A stretch of 64,000 nt of DNA from Melieria omissa (Eukaryota; Arthropoda; Insecta; Diptera; Ulidiidae), in the NCBI GenBank assembly GCA_963971225.1, contig OZ020267.1, positions 806,001-870,000 on the forward strand, read 5' to 3'. Position 1 is the first letter of the stretch; every line of letters begins with the position of its first letter. A program made the translations under genes and the position numbers. Positions 1-9,918 of the stretch are shown in pieces. The notes under the pieces are model-generated. The model was not told where the DNA came from, made no database searches, and saw nothing but the letters and a program-made list of their open reading frames with translations.

Positions 1-2
1 CC

Positions 3-3000
3 ACGAAACGCAGCCGTTTGAGGCGATTGGCCATAAAGGGCGCTTCTCTCAACGACCGGCGTCCGTTTAAGATCATAATGGTAGGCCGCAATTCAAAGCA
101 CGTCGGCAAGACAATGCGCACCCGAGCAAGCAAACGCCACGCGACACACCGCCTAAACTTGGCGCGCAGAAGCAATCTAGCAGCGGAGGTTTCAAGCGCC
201 GCGATCGCGTCTACCTCAACGGCGTCCGCCAACGCGGCTGCTAGCACAGTAGCTGGTGCGAGTGGCTATCGGTTTCAGCGCAGGAAATACAAAAAGCATT
301 GCGCTTGCGGTACGCAATTCTAATTCCAATTAACAAAACCAGAGAAATGTAAGACATTTTATTTTTCATGCAGATTCTTCTTCCGACGATGGAAGGGAAA
401 CCTCCAATGCGGTTTCTACTGTTCCAAGCAATGCGCCCAGTACTAGCACTGGCATAACAACAACATTGATAGGTAAGCAGCAACACCACACTAGCAACTC
501 ACAAAGTTTTTCGTGGAGAAGAGAGTCCAATAACAATTTAATTAATTCGGGTTGTACATGTTGTACATGAGAACAATTATGAATTCTACATGTTGCACTA
601 CTTTGTGATTGGATATTTCCCAGTGTTTTTGCTGTGACTTTTCGTAGATTTAAGCTTTTTGAACGCTTTAAGTAGTTTGCATCGCAAAACGAATTCGCCT
701 AAAAGCGAAAGCGTCGATAAAATGCTGCCAAAGGCCAAGGCATAAAACGCCAGTTGCAAATCCCCAAGTGTCAGCACTTTCCACTTATCGCCAAGCTCCG
801 CAAAGTAGTCCGAAAAATTATAAACCGAAATTTTTGCTCTATACTTCATATCCTCTATCCAGTGTTCAATTAGGCCGGCTTGCGCGAAACGCAACAGCAA
901 CACATTTATCGGTTCTTCTAGAGGCGATTGGCTGGGGAATACAAAGGCGATGTGATAGTTCTTGGGACATTCCGGAATTTTATGAATCTTTTTGGTTATG
1001 AAGAAGCGTATGTCATCCAACACGAGCGAGGAAGCGCGCGTGACTGCAGCGAAGCCGCCGCGCTTGGACATTATGCTGATGAGGCGCTCTTCCGTCTCCG
1101 CAACCAGCAGTAACTTTCTGTTCAAATTCTGATAAACAATAGAACTGTGACCGTAAAACAGATCGTCTTTCATAGCGGCGTGCTTTATGTAGATTTGGAA
1201 ATTTGAGTCATCCAGTTCTTGCATCGTGTTGATGTCCTTGTAGTACAGCGGGCGAATGTAGACTGTGGCCAAGCTGGACTCGAAAAGCGCACCGAATATA
1301 ACGCTGACCAGACAGAGAGACGCAATGAAGACGCGCTCCGAGTTAAAAGGCGGATAACGGACAAGGTTCACGCGCACCCAAACCACCCAAGTATCCGTGT
1401 AGATGCGCGTGAATTGTAACTGCACACTGTGCTGTAGTTGCTTCCGGCCGTGTTGCAGTGAAAATTGTGTAGAAGCCTGTTCGTCAGCTGGGTAGTTAAC
1501 GCTCAAATTGACGAGACGTAAGATCATCCAAACGAATGGGCTAATCAGACCCACCAGCAAAAAGGCGCACCACATGTCCACGTCCACAGCGAAGAGTGGT
1601 AAAATAGATTGCGGAATGCGTTTCGCTTTCATCACATAACAGCACAGATCATCCATATACACGGACACGGAGAAATCAATGTCGCGCGTCAGATAGTCCT
1701 TGACAAAAAACCCTGTGAAAGTGATGTCGACCTCGTAGCGAATGAGACGTCCAATTGCTCCGTTATATGTGCCATTCTCCAAGCGGGCACTGGAATGACA
1801 AGTTGTGCCAGACAAATATTAATCAATGACGTAAAAAGGTCCTAGAACAGTAGTCGCGAGTTTATCCAGTATTAATCTTATCTATCCTAAGTGTCTAAAT
1901 CAGATTGCTGTCGAATCTAATGTAGACCACTTTGGGATTAAGATTCGGCGGTTCAATTCAAACTCACCCGAAAAATTCGTCGTCAGGCCATTGCAAGTTC
2001 ATGGTGAAGTTCATCTTTTTACTTATCTCCTCAGCCACTGTGCAGTCTGCGCCCCGAATGTTGGTAATCTCCTTAGTGTTCTCATCTCCGAATACAGTAG
2101 AGTACACCGAATCAAAAATATATGTGCGCAACGGATACCCCTTCATATTTCTGAACATGTCCTCAAAACGTCCGTCTATCGTCCTGACCATCACGCCATA
2201 GTGTTGCCCACTCTTTAGAAACGGATTGAAGAAGAGGCCCTCGCGTCGATTTGGAATTATGTAATAAATCTGCAACACGCCCTTACTGGTCCACATACGA
2301 CGCGCTATGCTTAGTAGTTGCAACTCGTTTGGGACATTGGAAAAAATGCAGATGAAAATTCCTTGCCGTGTTGCATATTTAACGAGCGCAGACTCCAAGT
2401 GCTGGCTCGGTATTACCAGTGCCCGATGGCGATGCTTTGCACTAAAGTATGACCCGTCTTTTCCTACACTCAGTTGCAGGGGGCAGATGGTCTGCTGCAG
2501 CAGATAAGGGACAACAGCCACATCCACGTCGGTCGCACTCCGTAGATGCAAGTTGAGGTAGTCGATGCGTTGTAGTACGTGAGCAAGCTGGTACTCGTAA
2601 GATAGAGCTGTGTCAACGTTGTGCTGCAGTTGGAACTTTGACTGAAAACCAGCAACGAAAAGAATAAGCGTCGACACCACCGCCGAGGCGATGAGCTTCA
2701 TTTTTGCAGGCAGATAGACAAGGTACAACTGCAGCGGTGGGCGCCACTGACTGGTGATTTTATTGCGCTCACTGTTAAAGCATTTGGAGCAAAATCTACC
2801 AATCCCACAGCGACTTATTGCTAGACAATAAATAATATTTGACAGGGTTACCTTGTTGGCAGGTCCTTTGTGTACAAACGTTGTTTCGTGTGCGTTGTTT
2901 TGATCTGGCGCTGCAGCTGCCGCACAATCGTCGACAGCCAGTCCCGCCCCAATCAATGTCCCGGCGCATTGTCAGAATGTTTAACCGCGGTCAGGGCAGT

Positions 3001-6000
3001 TGGCACGACCCATATGCGTTGCGTATCTGATTTGTATTGTGATTGAGTGAAGTGTGGCCACACAAGTGGGCGGTGCTGCAGCTGCCTCGTGATTCCAACA
3101 ATGTTGTTATCATTTAGTGTTTATTATTTGCTAGTTATTTATTACTGGACAACTTGAAAGGCCTCTAATGGCAACAACTTTTTGAGTATCATTACGTGTC
3201 AGAAGTGGGTAAGCGACTACGCCTAACTCTGCATCGCACTGCCCTGCGCACCTGACGCCGTTTCACATAACGCTCGCTCATGAGGGAAATGCTTGCCAGT
3301 ACACTGCCCAGCATGACGACGTAGAAAGCCAGTTGGAGGTCGCTCACTGTGAGCACTTTAAAGCCTTCGGTTACTCCGAACTGCTGCATCTTCATGACGC
3401 TGATGTCGACCTGTGTTTGCATGTCGTTCATCCACTTCTTGATTAAACCTGCGTTTTGGAACTGCAGTAGCAAATTGTTGACTGTCTCCTCCCACGGCGA
3501 ATCCTTTGGCATCACGTACGAGATAGTGTAGTACTTGGGGCATTCGGGCACTATCCAGACGCGCTTCGCAATTATGAAGTGCAGCGATTCCATTGTTAAC
3601 GTTGTATAACGCGACACACTGGCCTTACCGCCACTCTCTGCTATGTCAAGCATAACGTCGGCGTTCAGATTGTCCACGTGTATCAACTTCTTATTGAGGT
3701 TGGCAAATAACGGTGACGTTTCGCTGAAGAAGAGGTCGTCGGCCATGGAAGAGTATTTGTAGATGATCTTAAGGTTGCTCTCGTCCAGCTCCTGCATTGT
3801 GTTAATGTCCTTGTAATACAAGGGGTGGATGTAAACGGTTGCCAAGCTCGACTCGAAGATCGCGCCGAATATAACGCTGACCAGGCAAAGAGACGCGATG
3901 AAGATTCGCTCCGAGTAGAACGGCGGATATCGCACTATATTGACCCGCACCCACAGCACCCAGGTGTCGATATAGATTCGCACGATTTGCATTATGAGGC
4001 TTGGGTCCAGTAACACCCGATCGCAGCTGTTGATGCCAAGCCAAAGATTGATGCGGCGCATGAGCACCCAAATGAGAGCGCAAGCGAAGGCTGTCAGTAT
4101 GAAGCCGAGCCACACATCGTAGCGCACGGATAGTATGGGCAATATGGACTGCGGAATGCGCTTGGCCTTGGGCACGTAGATGCACAGCTGGTCGTCATAA
4201 ACGGCCACAGTAAATTCCATTTCGGGCACCATATAGTCCTTGACGAAGAACCCGGTGAGGCACATGTCGACTTGGTTTTTGATAATAGAGCCAATGACCC
4301 CATTGTAGCTGCCGTTCGCGTCGCGTTCTCTGCGTGGAGAGACAGAAACGAATCAGAGTGAAGGAGCTAAATAGAATGCATGAATTGCACAGACCCAAAA
4401 TAGTCGGGGTCTGGTTCCTGCAAATCCATTGTGAAGTTCATGCGCTCCTGCAGCAGGCGGGACACTTCGCCATCCACACCACCCACGTCGCGTATTTTCT
4501 TGGTTTTCTCGTCCATTCGGGGGCGCGCGTAAACTGATTTGAAAATCTGTATACGCAGCGGATAGCCACGCATGTCGCGGAAAAGTAAACGCTCCAGCGT
4601 GTGGCCACCGTCAAAACGCACCAATCGACCGTATTGATGTCGCAGCGCGTCAAACTCGAAGGGGTCATAGATGAAGATGCCTTGACTGCTGAGGATGTAG
4701 TTTTTGAAAGCGGTGTATTGAGTCCACAATGCATGCAGCACGTTGCGTATCTCCTGCACGTCCAGCTGTGATTCGTTGCGTAGTATAAAGAAGAAGCTGC
4801 CAGCACGCTGCACAAAACGTTGAGCGATAGCATGCAAGTGCTCCGTTTCGGTGACGATAACGAAGCTCTGGAGATTCGAATCCCTCTCTGGCAGGGCCGC
4901 TGTCAACTGCGCGCCGTCGTAGCATCCGACGGTCAAGGGGCAACGGCTGTGCCACAAGAACCAGCGCACGTATTCGTTCTCAGCGTCGGCATGCAGGTGC
5001 TTGGCGCGCAGCAAAAGCTGCAGGTGCGGAATCTCCCTCAAGGGCATAGCGAGTACCTTGCCAACTGCGTGCGCTCCTGCCGAGCCGCTTGTTCCGTTGC
5101 CGGTTGCACCCGCAGCTAGAAAGTAGACCCACAGAAATAGTGACAGGCACTCCAGCATAGCTGTCGAAGAGGCGCGTAAAAGTTCGCGAAGCAGATTGAA
5201 ACTGATTTATTTGAAAGGCACTGCAGGTTTTTAAAGCAAAATAATGGTCACTCACTCGAGTGGCTCCTAGGCCACTATCTGCAAATGTCCCAAATGCGAC
5301 AGCAAATAAACAAGTTTGCTGCGCCGTCTTGAAGAAGGACTGTTGGGATTTTTTGCTTTAGTGTGGAACAATCGAGAGGAGATTCCCACACACGTATGCA
5401 AACATCACCGCATTTGCACGTCCAAGTTCGCAGTCATTGGGACTCAGTGCTACCTACTGGCCTTGTTCCGCACTTCCCGCCCTGTAATAACAGCGCGAGT
5501 GTTATGACACCTGTCAGCCACTTTGAAACTCTGATTTTAGTTGTTTCGTTTAGCGGTGTTGTTGTTCTTGCCATTGCTGTTGTACAAATAATGTCTTTTG
5601 AATTCGAATTATAATTACAGTTTGAGCGAGAATTCGCCGGGGGCACTTGACACTTTTTATGGCTGGAGGGCGGCGGGCGTTGAGCAAATGCCTGTAAATC
5701 GCATCGTTATCATAATCGATTGTTTGCACACGACTTAGTGGCAGTGTTTATTTTGACATCAGCAGTCACAAAGCGGGCTTGTTTGTATTGGGGTGCACAT
5801 TCAAGTGTTGGCACGCTTTGGGGACTTACAGCCCCCGAATGCCAGGTGAAGACTAAGGAACAAACGTTTCTACGATTCCAAAAGTGATTACACATATTCT
5901 CGTGTTCTAACGTGCTATGTGTGTTAGTCGGTTCTTTTTATTTATTTATTTAAAACGTGCAAAATAATACAATTATTTTCTTTTACACGAAAGTGGGGAT

Positions 6001-8736
6001 CACTGGCTGCCAGGACATTCGGATGATTTAAAATTAGATGACTTAATCTTTAAGTGTTATTTATAATTAAAAGGATGTAAACGCTAACGTAAGAATAGGA
6101 AGTGGGAAAAAAAGTTGTATCCATTTAGAATGATATTTGTATGTAGGTACAGTGCGTTTCAAAATAAAGTATTGCTAATAAAACTCGCAAAAGAAGGTAT
6201 AGTAATAAATTCTGTGGTCAAAAGCACTAACCGCTTAAGTCGACTTAAGAAGAAATTGAGTTATGGATGCCACCACGTTCCCTTGACTGTGCTCTACGTT
6301 TGTGTAAAATCGGGGAGTTTGTAACTTTAAAATAAAAGAAGTTATTAATAAAAACCTATTCGCATTCCCATAAAAAACACACTGCGCGCTAAAACTTTAA
6401 AACGAGATTACTCGAAACAGCAATTTTCGACTTAGGCGGTTATTGCTTTTGACCACAGAACTAATAGTAATTAGTAGTAGAATTAATCAGTAATAGCTCG
6501 GCATCTTTTGTTACAACTTTGGCTTATTTTTTAGTGTACTCCAAAGAAACCCCTCTCGAAATCCCTTTTTAATGCCAAATTGAGCTGTTTTGTTGTTGAT
6601 ATTATTTTTTTCTCTAAGCTTTTGCTTCATTAAGAGCCAAACATATTTGATTGGGTTTGCATCTGGACTTGGACTGGAGATGGCCAATTTAGTGTTTCCA
6701 CACCAAATTTTCTCTAGCCCATTTCAGACGATTTTCCACATGTTTTTTACCCAATAGCGATTTCGACATGGTACTTCTATGAAGAATGCCCGATTCAGAA
6801 GCCTGCGTCGGCTAGTGGCCGTTGATACTTTGACTCTCTTCTGCGACAATGTCTCTTTCGTTTGCTTCAGGCTGAGTTGGAATGTTATCAAACATCCGGA
6901 CTATCGCCTTATCTCTCTCTTCCTTCGGAGAGGCCGTGGCTCGTCGTCAACATTTCCGAACTCTTCGAATCGACTGACCCACTTCCTCACAAATTTAACT
7001 GATGTTTTCGTGTATTTGTGCAAATATTAATGTAATCCTATCTAAAGCCTGAGTTCGCTGCTACAAACAAGCTCTTAAAGAAACATAAAAACCAATTTGG
7101 GCGACTATTTTTGAACTGCAATAGGAACATAGGTCCCACACAAACAAATGCGCAGCACAGTGAGAGAGTAAGCCGACTTTGTTGTTTCGAAAAAGCCGGC
7201 ATGGTACATCAATTCACACATTGTGGAAATTATCCCTATACATGTGTCTACTTGGGTGCACCCCTGGACGGTGTCGTGCTTTTCTAGTATTAATCACAAT
7301 TATAGGCTATTGAACATTTTAACACGCTACAAAATCATGCTACATTTTTACACAGCACTCGAACGAATTTATACGTTCAAAAATAATAATCTGGCTGTTT
7401 TTTGGTTAATTGCCGAAGTCTCGTCCCGCGAAACTCGTAGTTTCTTCTGCCATGTTACTCGTTTTTATCCTTTTCACCACTGCTTTTTCTCTTCATTGCA
7501 GACGAAATTATTCGTCTGCGACAGCAGCAACAGCACATCATCGACTCCGATGAGTACGACGACGACGAGTCGATTTCGCCGACGTCCCATCCAGCCGCGT
7601 CGCGGAGCAGCGTTATCGAGGTAATCGTTGATCCAACAGTGTCGCCCAAGAAAAAGCTGAATGGCGTGCGCCGCGCCAATGACGCTGCTGTCATGGAGCG
7701 TAGCAGTCGTGGCGAACCGTCAGTAAACTCTACTCAGGCCGGCAGCAACGTGCACAGCTACCGCAATTCAGTCAAATCTGCCACATCGGGTGCTGTGCCA
7801 GACACTCGTCGCTTCGTCAACGATTCAGCATCGTCTTCTGCAATAACAGTAACAACTCCAACAACAATACTACCTCAAACAAGTACTAACAGCAGTTACC
7901 ACACACCTATGAGTGGCAGCAATGGCAATTGCCACAACGCCAGCAACAGCAATCACAGCATTGCCGCAAGCAGCAGCGACTCGAGGAGTAATCGCCGCCG
8001 CCCCTACATGGACTTGATGGACAACTACTCGAGCCATTCGAACTCGAGACTGTCGAATAGCAGCAACCAAGACGACGTGCTGGACTCGTCGTCCAACGAT
8101 GTCAGCGCCAACGCCGGCAACGATGGCTCGTATTCCACGCCTCTGAAGCGTCGAAAACTGGGCGGCGACGGACTGTCTGCCGGAATTAAGGAGAGCAACC
8201 ACGACAGACACAATGAACACGACTATCCAATACGCAATATGTCAACTGAAAGAACACCGCCGCACTCGAACCACTCCGCTGAACAATTTGCTGATGCCAC
8301 ACCGGCGCAATTAACGCGGAAACAAACACGAAGCGTTTTCAACTCTAATAACAGCAATTGCAGTAGCAATTCTGGCAGTCGTCGCGAAATGGCCCAACAG
8401 CAGGAGCCGGAACAACAACCGCACTTCAGCACTGAGAACACAAACAATCGACTGAACGCGCCGCTACTGCAGACACCAGATAGTGGCATCAGCATCGCTG
8501 CTACGTCCACGCCTAGTCTGGGCTGCCCCAGCACCGACTCATCCGGTCACTGGCATCACAATAGCGGCGCAGTGGAGAACGGACGTACGCCCAACGGCAA
8601 CGCCACCAGCCACCTGCTGTCACTGTGTGATGAGAACGCCAACGCGCCACTGAGCCTTTTCCAGCAGAAAGTAGCCAGAGTGCGCCGTAATTACCGCCAG
8701 AAATTCGCCGACGACGAATCGGACGACAGCGATTAA
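3..8736 (+). CDS. 3' part of a gene for an unidentified acidic Ser/Asn/Gln-rich protein
   Basis: Three exons join in one frame: <1-309, 374-472 and 7502-8736. The donors are at 310 (GTACGC, weak) and 473 (GTAAGC). The acceptors follow TTTCATGCAG and TTCATTGCAG, and both junctions are phase 1. About 546 residues are visible; the start lies before the window. The first exon is strongly basic (for example ARRSN, QRRKYKKHC) with an Ala/Ser/Thr run. The second starts with an acidic SSSDDGRE. The last exon begins with a Gln run and an acidic cluster (EYDDDES), continues as a long low-complexity Ser/Asn region, and ends with a conserved-looking basic then acidic tail (QQKVARVRRNYRQKF, DDESDDSD). Composition suggests a nuclear protein. 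I do not recognise the family. The last intron, about 7 kb, contains two receptor genes on the other strand. An AATAAA at 9114 could be the polyadenylation signal. The first-exon border is the least certain part. Confidence 0.72.
598..2701 (-). CDS. Divergent ionotropic receptor (IR), copy A
   Basis: Two exons, 2701-1968 and 1789-598, are joined in phase 2 through a 178-bp GT-AG intron (GTGAGT donor, ATTCCAG acceptor) and give 641 residues. I chose the Met at 2701 because it opens a signal peptide (MKLIASAVVSTLILFVAG); the frame stays open further upstream. The C-terminal half has the iGluR/IR channel layout. TM1 lies near residues 317-338 (MWCAFLLVGLISPFVW), a pore/TM2 block near 397-423 (RVFIASLCLVSVIFG, then FESSLATVYI), and TM3 near 590-614 (LQLAFYALAFGSILS). 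The second ligand-binding lobe lies between TM2 and TM3. In known insect IRs these form ligand-gated channels in chemosensory neurons, and divergent IRs are usually gustatory. The gene is tandem with copy B, with the same intron position. Linkage to Acf resembles my memory of Drosophila Ir100a, but I cannot confirm orthology. Confidence 0.9.
3192..5158 (-). CDS. Divergent ionotropic receptor (IR), copy B
   Basis: Two exons, 5158-4395 and 4329-3192, with a 65-bp intron (GTCTGT donor, CTCCACGCAG acceptor, phase 2) give 633 residues. The first Met opens a signal peptide (MLECLSLFLWVYFLAAGATG). The extracellular part precedes a channel core nearly identical in layout to copy A: TM1 near YDVWLGFILTAFACALIWV, a pore/TM2 block after RYPPFYSERIFIASLCLVSV, the shared stretch YKDINTMQELD, and TM3 within LQLAFYVVMLGSVLASISLM. 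The intron falls at the homologous Gly codon in both copies, so they are a tandem duplicate pair. The N-terminal halves have diverged far more than the channel halves, as is usual when ligand specificity changes. Both genes sit antisense inside the intron of the plus-strand gene ending at 8736. No frame break is seen, so the gene looks functional. Confidence 0.9.
6210..6460. repeat. 34-bp inverted repeat, arms 251 bp end to end
   Basis: The left arm at 6210-6243 (TTCTGTGGTCAAAAGCACTA...) and the right arm at 6427-6460 are reverse complements with only two mismatches in 34 bases. The arms enclose about 180 bp without coding potential. It lies next to a Tc1-like relic and may be part of that transposon or a separate small insertion. 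Confidence 0.75.
6530..7025 (-). pseudogene. Tc1/mariner-superfamily transposase relic
   Basis: Read on the minus strand, a broken frame shows a helix-turn-helix-like part (VRKWVSRFEEFGNVDDEPR, near 6960-7010), then an in-frame stop near 6900. Further on comes a decayed catalytic end with SPSPDANPIKYVWLLMKQKL near 6620-6680, matching the SPDLNPIENVW motif at the third catalytic residue of Tc1-like enzymes. The middle with the second Asp is not recognisable. Imperfect ends resembling each other lie near 6148 (CAGTGCGTTTCAAAATAAAG) and 7118. This is dead DNA-transposon sequence inside the host intron. Confidence 0.65.
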
Positions 8737-9918
8737 ACTAAAACTATACATTAAATATTAAAGAGGAAAGTAGCATAAGAACAACTCCCATCACTATCCA
8801 AACACCAAAACACTCACACACACCCTACCACTCATCATTAATTGCCGTAGAGAGCACCACATACTTATCCTTTAAGAATAATCCAACCCTTCTCTGTGAA
8901 TACATAAACATATGCAAATACATACATTAAAACCAAACGCCTCTTATGATCTGTTGGGACCACAGGAAATTAGGCCACAAGAACAGTCTATGGTCGAAAA
9001 TGCGAATACGAAACCTATAATTCGTCAGTTGTACAAACCTATTTTTCTTACGTCGGCATCCAGCTGTCATTCTCAAACAACGCACGGTCTACACGCAAAC
9101 TCATTGCTGGCGAAATAAATACTTGGCTATCGTGTTGTGTACCTTAGGCAAATGCATACTTTATTACTTTGAAATTTTACTTAATTTAAACTTAGGCGTA
9201 CGTATCTTTATATGATGTTTTCTTTAACTATAATTTCCATCTTAAGGCTTAAATACTCCTTATTTTACATTTTGAATTTTCTCCACTACATGCAATCGCT
9301 TCTTTCTCTTGGCCTGCAATTAACCGCTCTGCGCTTAGAACCAAAAAGGAGCATGAAAAAAATGTTGCAGTCGGCACCAACTAACCTATTTATACGCTGC
9401 ACCTGGGAGTGCCATCATCGGCTATCGCAACGCTGCCCATTTCAGTCACGCTTTCACCAAAAATATCTGCAATGTCCACAACGCAACGGAAACGTGTGTT
9501 TTTTAACATCCAACTTATATAAATATTTAATCGACTACGCCAAGCTATTCTACTTCGCGAGTTGTCGTACGTGCCGATCAACGGACGGAAAAGAAACTAC
9601 GGCTTCGTTTTGCAGACCTTGCACGAAGCAGGTGCAGCGCATAAATATTTAACTGATTTGTGAATATTCAGAAAACGGCAGAAAGACGAGGATGCTAGCT
9701 AGCGGTGGCAATAGCAGCGCTCTTTATATTGAATAGTCAGTTATAAGGTGCTCAAAAATAGGGGTTTGTTCTTTTGAAATTGACGTACCAACGCGGCCGG
9801 TGATCTTTGGCATGTCAATTAACGGGATGTAATTTTTACGCAATCATGAAAGCGGAAACGTACTCTAGAATTTTCTCGCCGTAATAGCGGCATTTATGCA
9901 GTTGAATTATGTTGTAGT
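8737..9918. other. Gap between two convergent genes (3' UTRs)
   Basis: This stretch lies between the stop of the plus-strand gene (8736) and the stop of Acf on the minus strand (9919), so it should hold both 3' untranslated regions. AATAAA at 9114-9119 could serve the plus-strand gene. An imperfect inverted repeat (9389-9410 with 9631-9652) lies inside. Reading frames here look random. Confidence 0.5.
9389..9652. repeat. Imperfect inverted repeat of about 20 bp enclosing 220 bp
   Basis: CTATTTATACGCTGCACCTG near 9389 and CAGGTGCAGCGCATAAATAT near 9631 are reverse complements with one or two mismatches. The structure could be a small transposon relic. No target duplication was found. Confidence 0.45.

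Larger units (their letters stand above)
5159..7501. other. Intron portion without genes upstream of the IR pair
   Basis: This is the remainder of the 7-kb intron of the plus-strand gene. It would hold the promoter of IR copy B. It also contains a 34-bp inverted repeat (6210-6243 and 6427-6460) and a Tc1-like transposase relic (about 6530-7025), both listed separately. Nothing else coding is convincing. Confidence 0.6.

Noticed and set aside
2702..2956. Upstream Met (2956) for IR copy A
   Set aside because: It would put about 85 unlikely residues before a clear signal peptide that starts with the Met at 2701.
9212..9652. 146-codon plus-strand frame
   Set aside because: Composition (Leu/Ser/Cys mix), no domain, no splice support and it overlaps an inverted repeat in the 3' gap between two convergent genes.
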